64,000 nt of DNA. It comes from Diphasiastrum complanatum. Its lineage: Eukaryota > Streptophyta > Lycopodiopsida > Lycopodiales > Lycopodiaceae. The notes below the pieces were generated by a model. The model searched no databases and had not been told where the DNA came from. It saw only the letters and a list, made by a program, of their open reading frames with translations. Shown here piece after piece: positions 10,461 through 21,986 of the stretch. The DNA lies in assembly GCA_029204225.1 (NCBI GenBank), contig CM055099.1:50323866-50387865 (forward strand). The letters are read 5' to 3'. Within the stretch, counting starts at the first letter, position 1. Each line of letters opens with the position of its first letter. A program made the position numbers and the translations under genes.

Positions 10461-11291
10461 TGTGAAAAATGCAAAAATAAGCTTGGTAGAGGCCAAAAAT
10501 CTTGTATATAGATAAACACACACGTGTGGAGCTTGTTTCCATGTGTGAAACTAGTGTACTTGTCATGTACCAAAATCATATATGTTGTACATATGATTTG
10601 ATTCAAGTTCTAGTGGCTAAAATGGCCAGAAACTAGTTTTCTAGACATATGACACATGGCATCAATCTATTGATTGCATGAGCCACGTCCTTTTGTTGGG
10701 TGTCATATCCCATGTGTAGAGGACAGCTCACACGTGTGGAATAAGCTGAAGTAGGCAAATTTTGACTTCTGGAAGATTTCCAAGTAGATCTCTATATAGA
10801 AGGAAAATGGACCAAAGTGCTCAAAATAGAAGGTTTTGTCCAAGTGTCAGTTTTGCATGATGAATCATCATATGACAAAGCACCTTCACACATGTGGGAT
10901 TAGAGGGATGATCAGTACCACGAGCTCCCAATTATTGTATATATAGAACCACATTTGGCCATAATCAGTGTGAGACACCAAGCTTGGTTTTGGAAGCAAT
11001 TTTGAGTGATTATCTCCATTTATCTACATTTGTTTTGATTGTTTTGAGGTTCTATCAATGTGTAATTGATTTTCAGGTTGGAGTTTGTACTCAGACAGTG
11101 TTTCACACGTGTGAAACCAGAAAGTACACCTACCTTCAATTATTGATTGTTCTTGTTAGGATTTTGTGTCTAGAATTGATCTACATTGATCTTAATCTCA
11201 AGTAGATTGATAGATCAAGTAATTTGACAACCAATCCCTCTTGAGGATCAGATTAGGATCCAGTCTTGGTTATTTTTGTACTTTTTGCACA
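10461..11291 (+). repeat. Family A 3' LTR
   Basis: 831 bp, from TGTGAAAAATGC to CTTTTTGCACA. It aligns with both A' LTRs (832-833 bp). A TATATATA box lies at 10938-10945. CACACGTGTG palindromes lie at 10519-10528, 10729-10738 and 11104-11113. Confidence 0.92.
10938..10945 (+). promoter_or_regulatory. Probable TATA box of the family A LTR
   Basis: TATATATA followed by GAACC, about 480 bp into the LTR and conserved in both A' LTRs (TATATATAGAGCC). Likely core promoter; not proven. Confidence 0.5.
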
Positions 11292-12401
11292 CTTTATACA
11301 AAATTTCATTTTCTTGTTTGGTACTTGATTATTTAAATTGAAATATAATTATTTCTATCTATCACCAAATTAAAAAAAAAAACAGGTTCAAATATATAAA
11401 ACTACAGAACAAAATATGAATGACCATGTATTGTTTTATCAAGTATGTTTTTTTTTACATTTCTTGTAAATTACGTATGTTTGTTGGATGTTTCACCAAC
11501 ATACATACGTAATATTATATGCATAAGGGTTTTCCACCTTATACAAAAGATTTGTTATTCTACTATTAATTAAAACCTACGTACGTTGTTCATGAACTTG
11601 CATACATTCAAGAAATATTTTTGATTCTAGACATGAATTCATAACATGATATTCAAGAGTCACATAACAAACAAAACAAAACTGAATAAAATCTTATTCT
11701 CAATTGCGTAATAATATTTATGACAAATCAGTTGTATTGATACAAGTAATGTACATTAATTCATTGTATATGAATACCCATGACTACAATCAATCCTAGT
11801 AATTTTTACATAAATGTATTTAAACTTACTATATTACTAATATTTGTAAATCTTCAATATCCAAAAGATACATTCTCTTAATGAAATCTATAACTCGTTC
11901 ATTAACACGGTAAGTGAACAAAATTACAATTACATGTATTGAACTTTTTAATCCATATCGGTTAACATAGCACGCGAGCAAAGACGAGATATTTAAAACG
12001 GTGACTGTCATAAATATTAAAATTAATAACTCTTCAGGAAACAAAATTTTCACGAATTTTTTCTAATAGTCGATAATAAGTTAAGTACCTTTTTACTTCC
12101 TTGATATTATACTAAGACCACAAATTTAAATACACGAATCATCTATCAAAATGTACATATTATTACATAAAGATATCTTATAACATACCTAATTATATAC
12201 AAAGTACTTTGTAACATAGTAACATTTGATAACCAATAATTACAATAAAATCCCAAAAAATAACATAAAGTGCAAAATGATTTGTACGTAGAGTTCAACC
12301 AGCAATAACAAACATACCTTATAGAAGCACACGTACAATCACAAGCTGCAAAATCCATCATTTGAAATAAAAAATATATTAATAAAGCTCTCTCTCTCTC
12401 T

Positions 12402-12403
<2 letters not shown>

Positions 12404-12450
<47 letters not shown>
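12404..12450. repeat. (AT)n microsatellite
   Basis: About 47 bp of uninterrupted AT dinucleotides, preceded by a short (CT)n run near 12388-12402. Confidence 0.95.
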
Positions 12451-12455
<5 letters not shown>

Positions 12456-13078
12456 TATGTACAGTTTTGCGCATGTGTATGGGTGCACCCATGCATCCTC
12501 TTCTCCTCACCCATGCATACACACTTTCTTAACTAAAAATGATGAGGAAGGGGATGCATGTATGGGGAAAGTGCATATCCCCATACATTTGCACATTGTG
12601 TGCATTGAGGGGTGGGCCCCAAAAAGATTCCCCACCCCCTCCCTCCCACTCACTAAATTCAAATATTTGAAGTTTGAAGTTAAGATTTTATTTTCATCAC
12701 ACACTTCAATGTGCTTTAAACTTTGGCCAATAATCTTTATTACATAGATTTCTTATTTATTTTAAATTACCAAAGTTTTACCCATAAATCATGAACATAA
12801 AAATTTTCTTGACTACCTTAAAGTGCTTCTTCTTTCTTTTTCAATCCTCAAATCTCTATCTTAGCCCGCCATTTTCAGGAATGTTGAACCACAAGCCCAA
12901 AGTCACTAGTTTTAACTCCTAAATCGTTACCCACAAGCTTTTATCCACGGGCCAAAAAATGCACAGTTGAAAAAAAAGGAGAGAGATGGGGTGAGGGGAG
13001 CAAAAGAGACAATAAAAAGAGAAAAATAGGGGGGAGGAGGGATTTGGAACACATGTGCGTGTGTGTGCGTGCGCGCGC

Positions 13079-13081
<3 letters not shown>

Positions 13082-13167
<86 letters not shown>
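13082..13167. repeat. Compound (TG)n(GA)n microsatellite
   Basis: About 29 bp of TG dinucleotides followed by about 57 bp of GA dinucleotides. The GA block is complementary to the CT block at 13316-13377. Confidence 0.95.
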
Positions 13168-13170
<3 letters not shown>

Positions 13171-13312
13171 CTCCCAACACATCAAATGCGTGTGTGCGCA
13201 TGCACACACACACACATCTCCATATAAAAAACGTTTTTGTAGATGAGGTATATTGTATGGATGAAGTATAGAGTCTAGAGTCCGTTTTCCTCCCCTCCCT
13301 CCCACGGGCCCC

Positions 13313-13315
<3 letters not shown>

Positions 13316-13377
<62 letters not shown>
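13316..13377. repeat. (CT)n microsatellite
   Basis: About 62 bp of uninterrupted CT dinucleotides, inverted with respect to the (GA)n block 150 bp upstream. Confidence 0.95.
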
Positions 13378-13383
<6 letters not shown>

Positions 13384-13605
13384 CAAGCTGACCAACCACC
13401 CATAGAGGGAGGGAGGTGCCTCTATGCCCCTAAAAAGGAGGTTGGGGTGCCTCCATTCCATTAAAAATAAATATATGTTCTCACCCCATATGTTCCCCCC
13501 TTTTCCTGTCAGTCCACCTAAAAAAACATCATCGATGACGTCCGCCCGCCAACCTGGGCTGTCTGCCGTCCATTGCCCGTCAACGACGGGCACTCTATAC
13601 TAGTA

Positions 13606-13960
13606 TGTGTATATATATACTTCGGCCTCTACCATCTTGGTAGCATAGTCTGTAGCAACGAGAATGTAACGTCGACGAGTTTTAGGCGTGATCGGTTTGA
13701 TAGGCCCTACAAAATCTATCCCCCACTTTTCAAAGAGTGCTAAGGGAATAATTGGAGTAAGCGGCCAATGTGTCGCGAAGCTAGGTTTCTCCATCCTTTG
13801 ACATGCCTCACATTTTTGAATGAATAATTTAACATCTCTATAGATGGTAGGCCACCAATATTTAGCATTGAAGATTTTTTTTGCAGTGTTTTTAAGAGCA
13901 TAGTGACCTCCCAAATCTTCCTAATATAATGCACTTATTACAACGGTCGTCTCGGTTGGT
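13606..13960 (-). pseudogene. Element E integrase, N-terminal part
   Basis: Shows the zinc-binding region with [10 protein letters not shown] and the start of the catalytic core, WGIDFVGPI with its first aspartate, then [16 protein letters not shown], where homology ends. The downstream D and E catalytic residues are absent because of the truncation. Confidence 0.8.
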
Positions 13961-13991
13961 TCTAAACATCGGCGGAGGCTATCGTCAGTTC

Positions 13992-14657
13992 TTATTTTAT
14001 ACAATATCTGTTTACAATCGTATAAGGTCCTACTTTTGAAAGGAAAACAATTTTTTGCTGTTTATTAAAATGTTTAGGATAAATCTGGTCCTGTAAAAAG
14101 TTAATAATGTCCATATAAATTGATGTTTCCGATTGAATACGCATTATATGTTCATCCGAAAATTCATCCGAAATGGATTCAAACTGATTTTTTGTTTGGA
14201 GATGGGATATATAATCAGCATTTTGATGATCCTTGTCTCTTCTTAATTCTACTTCATAATTAAACTCATCTAATAACAATACCCATCTAGCTACCCTACT
14301 CGAAAGATCAGGTTTATTCACTAAATGTTTCAATGCATAATGATCTACATGAAAAACAAAATGGTATTCTAAAAGATAATGTCTAAATTTCTTTACTGAA
14401 TAAATCATTCCTAGTGCTTCACGCTCTATAGTAGAATAGTTCTTTTCTGATGCAGCAAGTTGTCTTCCCGCATAATAAATTGAGTAATCTATATTTTGGT
14501 CATCTTTCTGACTAAGCACTACACCTATTGCAAATGATGATGTGTCTACATATACATGGAACTTTTTAGTCCAATTTGGAGGTCTAACTCCAGTGGCTTC
14601 TGCTAATGACTGTTTCAACTTATCAAAAGCTTGTTGACATTCAATGGTACTCAACAA
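13992..14657 (-). pseudogene. Element E RNase H
   Basis: A 221-codon open segment. It contains FHVYVDTSSFAIGVVLSQ, YAGRQLAASEKNYSTIERE and HYALKHLV, typical of the RNase H that follows reverse transcriptase in Ty3 elements. The usual catalytic-aspartate motif TDAS reads VDTS here. Confidence 0.85.
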
Positions 14658-14699
14658 ATTTTTTTAATAAACTTGTTAAAGGAGTTACTACTATGGCAT

Positions 14700-15420
14700 A
14701 ATCCATAATTATCCTACGATAATATCATACGTGTCCTAGAAAACCTTTAAGCTCTCGTAGATTAGTTGGTTCTAATAACTCTAAAATCATCTTTACTTTT
14801 TCTATGTCAGCTTGAATACCGTCTTTCGAAATTTTATGTCCTAACAAGATGCCTTCCCTCATCCCGAAATAACACTTGGCTAGATGTAATTTAAGAGTCT
14901 CTTGACATCTTCTCAATGTCTTTTCTAATGTGTCTAAGTGGTCTTTAGTTGATGAATAGACACAGAATTCTGCATGAAAATTTCTAAAAACTTCCTTAAA
15001 TAACTTTGAAAAATATTCGTCATCATACGTTGGAATGTGGCAGCTGCATGACAAAGACCAAAGGGCATTCGCGTATATGTGTACGTCTCCTAATCAATGG
15101 TAAAAGTGGTCTTGGATCTATCTTCCTCCTTTATAAAAACTTGATTATAACCTGAGAATCTGTCTAAAAAGCTATAACATTCATGACCAGCTACCTGGTC
15201 AAAAATAGTATCTGTATAAGGCAGAGGATGTTAATCCTTTGCTGTAGCAGCATTTAGTTTTCTAAAATCTAAGCAAACTCTAATCTTGTCTGTCTTCTTC
15301 CTAGGTACTATAACTATTGGTGACACCCACTCACTGCTTAGAACAAGATATAATACCCGCTCTAAGACATCTATCTAATTCATCTTTAACTAACAAAGAA
15401 TACTTGGGATTTAATCTATA
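14700..15420 (-). pseudogene. Element E reverse transcriptase, frameshifted
   Basis: The segment 14725-15054 gives the palm-to-connection part (KDHLDTLEKTLRR, LLGHKISKDGI, LRELKGFLGH). Further right, broken frames between about 15060 and 15420 still show the fingers and palm in pieces, including a stretch reading like RKKTDKIRVCLDFRKLNA on the minus strand. No intact catalytic DD box could be read. Non-functional. Confidence 0.75.
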
Positions 15421-16451
15421 TTGGCGCTGCCTAATATGTATTGTTTCCTAAATAAGATACATCCTATGTTCTTCTCATTTAACTGGTATTCCTGTTAAAT
15501 TGTCCATCGACCAAACAAATACGTTTTGATATTTCTAAAGAAGTAATATATACTTTTCACATTCATGGTCCGATTGGTGTTCATAAAAATTTAAAATTTT
15601 ACCTTTATTAATTTCTATTTCTACATAATCTGCTTTATCTACCATCCCTTTAGTCAAGCTTGCTCTGGTTCCACCCAGAACTTCCCTCGACTCGGATGTT
15701 GTTGGTATTTCCTCATCCTCTTCATTCTCATAGCATTCTATGAAATTGATCTAGGATTCAGCAGGTCTGGCTAACTCTTCACCCCATCTCAAAAGGTGAC
15801 CCCCTATTGGACTGGCTGTGAGAATGCCTAGAAAAAATATTTGTTTGGTAGACCAATATATAATAGCATCTGCTTGATATAGCCACAGTCTTCCAAATGA
15901 TATTGAATACGGTGGTGTATCTACTGGGTTTATGACAAAGAAATTCATAATGAACATCTTTGTCTCTATAACTACACTAATACCTCTTAGCTGACCTACT
16001 GGTATGCATTTGGATGCATCTACTAAATGGATTTCATGGTTTGTAATAGGCTCTATCTATTTTTCTAGTCCTAACCATTGTTTCTGTTATTAAGTTGATG
16101 TTGGATCTTGAGTCTATTAATATTCTATCTACAGTATGGTCTCCTATAGTAGCACTAATCTATGGAACTCCACAATCTCTTCTATCTACATGTTCTACTT
16201 TATTACTGTATGCAGGTATACTTAATGTGACAAATCTCTCCCCTTCTGCAGTCCTTACAGATTGAAACTCTTCATCCTTCGAAGTATAGCACGAGGATGA
16301 TGTAGGTGTCTCACCTTTGTACTTATCCTTTTCCCAGGATATTGTAATTCTTTTGTAACTTTTTCCCGTCAGTATCTCCATCTGATCTCTGAAGGTAATC
16401 TCCTTTTTCTTCCAGTGGGTTATGACATCGGCTTGGAAAGCCATGGTCATC
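15421..16451 (-). pseudogene. Element E protease-RT linker region, decayed
   Basis: Short minus-strand open pieces at 15751-15957 and 16160-16450 lie between the protease and reverse transcriptase parts. They read as pol-internal sequence but I recognise no domain. Confidence 0.5.
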
Positions 16452-17201
16452 CTAATAATACTTTAACGATGATTCTCTCGTAGTCCTTAATATATTAATA
16501 TCCATTAGGAACTTATGGTCGCCTATGTAAACTGTAAATTGTGACAATTCTCCTATCGATGCTCTTCTAGTTGCATCAGATAACCTTAAATGTCTTAATG
16601 TGGGTGCTATTCTATGGTGAATGCCTAACTCGTATGTTGTTTCTTCAGTCATTATGTTTACGCTAGATCCAGAATCTATGGGCACACTATCTAAAATGCA
16701 GCCATTAATTACTATCTGAATCTCGGGTTGACCCTTATCACCGTAGTTAACTAATCCTACGTTGACTAATGGTAACTTCGCTTTTCTTTTCTTTTTCCTT
16801 TGCAAAAATTTCTTAATTTCTTTCTTATAATACTGATTATTGTCTAATAATTTTTTAAAAGTTATATTGGGCATTCTGGAGACAAGGTCTTCTACTATAT
16901 CATATGAACGGGTTCTAAGTGACGACAAATCTCTAGGTATCTCGCTACTTATAACTGGATCTAAAAATGTTACTTTTTTAACTTTTCTAGTTTCTTCTGC
17001 TAAAAGCTTTTTAGCTTCTGAACCAATATCAACATTATAATATTTTTCAGTAGGCCTATTAAGGTCTAATTCTTTATTATTAGAAATTTCTACTGGCTGT
17101 TCTGCGACTTTCATTTTTTCTGTCGTATTTTTCATGTTTTTCACGAATTTTGTAGGTTTCGCGGTGGAGGAGTGGAATCTCTTGTCCCCCCCTCTACGCA
17201 A
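16452..17201 (-). pseudogene. Element E aspartic protease region
   Basis: A 249-codon open segment on the minus strand. It carries an aspartic protease active site in the context SVPIDSGSSVNIMTEE, with the preceding strand GQPEIQIVINGCILD. The DSG triad is intact although the element as a whole is dead. Confidence 0.8.
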
Positions 17202-17866
17202 AATAGTGTACTGTTGACTAGTACGTGGTTTTGGTATAATGTTCTTTTGGTTAGTAGGAGTGTAGTATAAGCTACCTCCTCATGATTATTAATCGGACAG
17301 AGGAATAGTTCCTCTTCTAAATAGTTAGTATGTAAACTGGGACAGTTGGTCTTAGAATGTCCTTCCTTCCCACAAGCGGTGCACCAAACATTGGCATTAA
17401 GCTTTGCTTTTTTTTGTTTGGCTTTAACGTCAGACATTTGGACTTTCAAATCACTCATTTCTTTTGCTAATATCTTAACACTCTTCCTTAATGGATCCAT
17501 CTTTTTGGATTTCGCCATTCTTTTCTTTTTATCTAAATTCCTGCTGTTGGATTTCCTATAAGAAGATTCTTCTTCTGATGAAGAAGAATAAGATGAATAC
17601 TCTGATGACTCTTCCTCATCTGCTGAATCAAATTTTGATTCAGACTCAGCAGATGATTCAGATTCTTCTGTACATTTCGATTTATGTTTTTTACTACTAC
17701 TTCACTCATACCTCCATCTACGAGAAATTCGAGAAGTTTCGTAATTCTCGATAGAGGCAATGACATCTTCCAAAGAAGTCCTATATGTTTCTAATCGTTG
17801 TGCACGCTCTAAACGTTTCTGTTCAACAGTTGCTTGAGAGTGTGTTCTTGGCATGCGTTACATGAG
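17141..17866 (-). pseudogene. Element E gag remnant with zinc knuckle
   Basis: Reading leftward there is a likely start near 17853 (MPRTHSQATVEQKRLERAQR), an acidic serine-rich block, a lysine-rich helix likely to form a coiled coil, and one canonical CCHC knuckle CTACGKEGHSKTNC near 17350-17390. Frameshifts break it. The gag is short, with no clear capsid domain. Confidence 0.65.
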
Positions 17867-17920
17867 AAAGATTCATAGACGTAATACACTTAAAAATATT
17901 ACAAAAGATGAAGTTCATCT

Positions 17921-17937
17921 CCCGGGCAACGACGCCA
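17921..17937 (-). other. Element E primer-binding site, tRNA-Asp type
   Basis: On the minus strand TGGCGTCGTTGCCCGGG lies just inside the putative 5' LTR. It closely resembles the TGGCGCCGTTGCCGGGG site, complementary to aspartate tRNA, used by many plant Ty3 elements. Confidence 0.75.
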
Positions 17938-17942
17938 AATTA

Positions 17943-18940
17943 TGTGGTGGCCTCGTTGTTATAGATTTCCACAAAAATCAATGAATTAAGTAGTATAAAA
18001 GGTTTGATCATTCCCCAAGAGAGAGAATAATCTCGTCTTTTGCATGATAAGTGTATGCTAGAAGGAAAATGGAATGTGATGTGTAATATTCACAATGAAT
18101 ACTATAGCGACATATTTGGTTATCCAAAGATATTTGGGTAAATTGGCATCTAGAAACACCAACGATGAAACAATTTGGTCAAAGTTTGTGATTATAAAAA
18201 TTACTTTATCTTTCAGGCTCTTGGACAACAGTAAGCAATCAGATCAGACAACAACTAGAAAATAGATTCATCAAACAGAATCGGATTGGCTAATGATTCC
18301 TCTTAATCATGCATAGTGAATTAATTCTTTATCGCAGAAAGCAAACATAACATAACATCAAACTAATTCATTATCTGAACACATAGCTCATTCAGAATTG
18401 AAAGAAATTCTGCTTATAGTTATGCTTATTAGCTTCAGATCATTCCCTACACACATTAGTTGGAATTGTCGCTCTCTGGTGACGCTTGAAAATCCACGTT
18501 AGTGACTAAAATTCAGTAAGAAATGAAAAGAATGTGTGACGCAGATAGAGCAATATCACAAACAGTTATAGATCATACAGAGTGTATTTGCTCGATTGAT
18601 AAGAAATAATGTTGTAAAAGATGGTAGAGGGAAAGAACGCTCAAGCTTATAAAGGCTGGCTCTCTTCTCTCTCTATTGATACTTGAATCTGTGCAAATGC
18701 GTAAGTACAATGGCACAAAGTGTCGACCTTATAGGAACGATCACCGGCCTCAATGTCGTTTACCAACCGTTAAAATGTCGGTTGAAATCCGCTATTGCGT
18801 CTCTATAGAACGTCGCACAAAACATCGCGAGTTCTAGCCTAAATGTGAATTTACAAAAGTGCAAATAGGCCTTTACATGAATTTAGGCACTATAGCACAT
18901 TTACATGTATAAAAATTGAAATTTTTTATAATATATAACA
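17943..18940 (-). repeat. Element E putative 5' LTR
   Basis: Placed between the primer site and an ACA-ending boundary. On the minus strand it would start TGTTATATATT and end CCACCACA, about 998 bp. The right boundary is a guess because no second LTR is in the window. A TTTATAAG box on the minus strand lies near 18648. Confidence 0.5.
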
Positions 18941-20100
18941 ATAACTTGGATAATGTGGTGGCAGCAAAGGTGACGAATTCCAACGCAAAGGCCATACTCT
19001 TCAATGCGTGATTTGTAGAATTTTAATTCCTTTATAAGATGATTAGTAAACTGCCATACAAAGTCTCAAACTCTTTAGAAAAAGTTTAGAGAACTTTTTA
19101 AATATTTGGTGTGTTGAAGGACTTTCGATCTGACTTTCTAACAACCATGTCAGAGTATAACTTGGCAAGCTTATTTTTCAACGTAAGCCTGCGGTCCTTC
19201 AAAAAGTATATCTTATAGATCTAGAATCAAAATGCCAGATGAAACGTCATACTCTAGACTGTAGATGGCAGACAACGAAATCAATTCAATGTATTTCTTG
19301 TAGTTCGAAGCAAATTCTTACGCAGACTCATGATTACAATATATCTCGTACTTTAAAAAAGAGACTTGACTGCAAAAATGGTACAAGCTCTTGGTAAAAC
19401 AATTTACAAGTTTGTATCATCGCCTATACATCACCACAAACCGTATGCAAAATTATGAGCATCTTACCAGAAATTTGAACTTGGCAAACTTCAGAACCGC
19501 GTGCCATATTGCTTTCCGTTTGTTTCTACGAATCTGATACCCAGTTTTTCCTTTCAAAATTACGCTCTTTCAGTTTCTATCAGTATGATATTCACTTTCT
19601 CTTTTTAAAATTGCTTCTCTATAAAGCACAGGATGTAAATCACGTACGATTCCTGGAGGAGACTACGACTGAAATGGTCTGAAATGGTTTGTGTGCCAGC
19701 AAATCAGTTCGCGTAGATCAGATGGCGTAGGTGGCACCCAGACATCCACACCCAGGCCAGCGAGAAGCTCCAAAAAAGCAAGAAATGTGACAGAGAAATA
19801 ACAAAACTTCAAATTGTCTCCGTCCAACCTGATTTGCAACAGCGTGAAGGTTTGAAAAACTTCAAAATACAATGTTTTTAAAAACCAAGAACACTAATAC
19901 ATGTCAACCTCGCAATAATCGTAAGGCCCCTCAAAATATATAAAAAATATTAAAAAAAAAGAAAAAGAAAAAAAAGATTGCAATGAGGTTAAAAACCAAA
20001 ACCCCCACCGGCCCGGCCCCCGCCCGCTCCCCCTCCGCCCCCCCCCCCCAAAAAAAAAAGGGTTTTATTTAATGAGAATGAAAGTTAAAAGTGTGGTGTT
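18941..20100. other. Upstream flank of the SERINC gene
   Basis: No gene recognised. A C-rich tract with a poly-C and poly-A run lies near 19990-20060. This block is the likely proximal promoter area of the SERINC gene; I could not identify a convincing TATA box. Confidence 0.45.
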
Positions 20101-20989
20101 GCAAGTCGCAAAAGGCATTCGATCGATCGTCGAAACCACCATCGCCAACGCCTCTTTCAGCAACTCGACTTCACGTTTAACTCTCCGATCGTAAGCTACT
20201 CCTTGCATTTCTCAAGCATCCGGTAATCTTTGGGCAATATTTTTCTTTTTGTAGTATTTTCGGAAGATCTGGAGTTGGAAGGTGTAGGGTTCGTATATGG
20301 ATTGTAATTGCTAGATGATGAGTTAGGGTAGTGTAAGGTGTTTTTTCTGTTTCACGGCAGGGCGGGGGTTAATTTTCTTGAATGAAAAATTGATTGAATC
20401 CTTGATCTGTAATTTGCGATAAAGTATTTGATTCATTGGTTTGTGCTTTTCCCTTGTAACCAATTCTCGTCTATTGACCTCTGCTTTGGGGTTCCTAAGA
20501 TAGGGTAATTCTATATAGCTTGCATTGGTATTTCATATAAGGTTGTACTTTAAATGATTTGATCACAAGTTATCTGGCAACGGAAATTTATGTTAAGGCT
20601 GTACTTTTCGTGATATTATTGCTCAGATTGAATGTGTTTGAGCAATTAACCATTCCTCTTGCTTGCTATAGTTTAGAGAATTTTTGATTTGCTATCTCAT
20701 TTAGCGCTGGACTGCGGTTTTTGACCCGCAACATATTCTTTTTGAAAGTTTTGAATCGTTCCAACTGCTAGGTTTTCATTTCTTCTCTATTGTAAGTGAA
20801 ATAACGTCAAAAGGAGTTGATTACCTTCTAATTTTTCACTGCAGACACATCATCCTTATGAAATAAATATGGAAACTTCAGAGCTCTAGTATATTTGAAA
20901 CCTTTTAAAAAATCTTGCAGGTAATTGAAAGATAAGACTGAGGAGGAATCCATTATAGTTTGGTCTCTTGTTTGTTAGGATCGCGAATC
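20100..20989 (+). promoter_or_regulatory. SERINC 5' UTR region with probable leader intron(s)
   Basis: A GTAAGC donor at 20191 and acceptor-like AG sites at 20844, 20920 and 20978 suggest a spliced 5' UTR. The last acceptor lies 11 bases before the ATG. A small non-coding exon at 20845-20920, followed by GTAATT, is possible. The transcription start is not determined. Confidence 0.4.
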
Positions 20990-21173
20990 ATGTGGGCTGC
21001 ATCATGCTTAGCCTCTTGCTGTGCGTCTTGTGCATGCGAGGCTTGCAAAGGAGTAGCTCGTGGTATTTCCCGTAGATCAGCAAGAATTGCCTACTGTGGC
21101 TTGTTCACCTTGTCTCTCCTCCTCGCCTGGCTTCTCCGAGACTTTGCAGGGCCATTGCTTGAAAAAATACCAT
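20990..21173 (+). CDS. SERINC exon 1
   Basis: Residues 1-61 plus one base. It holds the cysteine-rich N-terminus (C6, C10, C11, C14, C16, C19) and the first transmembrane span, about residues 33-50. Donor GTAAGG follows. The ATG is chosen because [11 protein letters not shown] is the conserved plant start. Confidence 0.95.
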
Positions 21174-21955
21174 GTAAGGAACAATTTAGCCTCAAGTTAC
21201 CTTACTGAAGAGCTAAGTACTCTGTACTGGTCTTTTTCTTATATATTGCTTTGAATCTTCTAGTCTAAACTTTATCAACGACACAATGCTACACTGGCTG
21301 GTTAAGTCCTGAAAGTTCTCGAATTGCGCATATTAATCATCTAATAAGTAATAGGGTGGTAGCTTGTGTATCTAGATCTCTGCAAATATTTTCGAAATGG
21401 TTTATTGGCTGAGCATTCCCAACTGGGAGAACATACAGCTATTTAAAAGGTGCATAATGAGGTCTCCTTAGCTTACTGAAAAATTGAGGTCGAATAAAAT
21501 TAGATTGCGGTTTAGCAGCTTTGTTAAATAAATCTATGGTGGGCTGGCAGTCCTCCGTAGTTGTAGATGCTGGGGTTTGTCCTCTACCCTCATGCCTATG
21601 TGATAAAAATTACATGCTAGGTAATAAAAACCAGTGATAAGTTTTTGATATTTTCGTTCACATGTGCAAGGTGTTCGATGGGATATTTAGATCAAATATG
21701 TGCTTTTGTTGCAGGGATCAACACTTTCACTCATACACCAAGTAAAGAATGGTTCGGGACACAGGCTGTGCTACGAGTTAGCTTTGGCAATTTCCTCTTC
21801 TTTGCAATTTTTGCCTTGCTCATGATTGGTGTAAAGAACCAAAGTGATCAACGGGATTCTTGGCATCACGATGGTTGGATGGTGAAGTTTATTCTATGGT
21901 GCACTTTAATCATTTTGATGTTCTTCCTCCCAAATGGCGTGCTGAATGTTTATGG

Positions 21956-21986
<31 letters not shown>

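Larger units (their letters stand above)
1..11291 (+). mobile_element. Family A non-autonomous LTR retrotransposon (copia-related), interrupted by element B
   Basis: The sequence opens in the last bases of a 5' LTR, followed by an initiator-Met-tRNA-type primer site, a long leader, a decayed reading frame and a complete 3' LTR at 10461-11291. The same order occurs uninterrupted in a second copy at 56840-62153, which defines the family. No protease, integrase, catalytic reverse transcriptase or RNase H motif is seen, so this copy cannot transpose alone. Copia element B occupies 2347-8777. The 5' end lies outside the window, so the target duplication cannot be checked; the five bases after the 3' LTR are CTTTA. 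The link to copia elements rests on LTR ends, primer site and a Gag-like zinc knuckle, and is an inference. Confidence 0.85.
11292..13605. other. AT-rich intergenic DNA with long microsatellites
   Basis: I recognise no gene. The stretch to about 12400 is very AT-rich. Long simple repeats are listed separately. The apparent long frames between 12919 and 13600 are products of GA and CT repeats and are not genes. Confidence 0.6.
13606..18940 (-). mobile_element. Element E: decayed Ty3 LTR retrotransposon, 3' truncated
   Basis: Read on the minus strand from 18940, it has a putative 5' LTR, a tRNA-Asp-type primer site, a gag remnant with knuckle, protease, reverse transcriptase, RNase H and the first part of integrase. 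It then stops abruptly at a TATATA run near 13606. Many stops and frameshifts show an old copy. Integrase after RNase H marks it as Ty3-type. The primer site resembles that used by many plant non-chromovirus Ty3 elements, and there is no chromodomain sequence. The rest of integrase and the 3' LTR are missing. Confidence 0.85.

Noticed and set aside
13082-13377. CRISPR-like or tandem array
   Set aside because: These are dinucleotide microsatellites without spacers, in a plant genome.
12919-13593. A 224-codon minus-strand frame and overlapping frames on both strands
   Set aside because: They translate mostly into ER, LS and TH repeats generated by GA/CT/TG microsatellites.
19663-19872. Short minus-strand frame upstream of SERINC
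   Set aside because: No recognisable domain, composition like the flanking DNA and no context.
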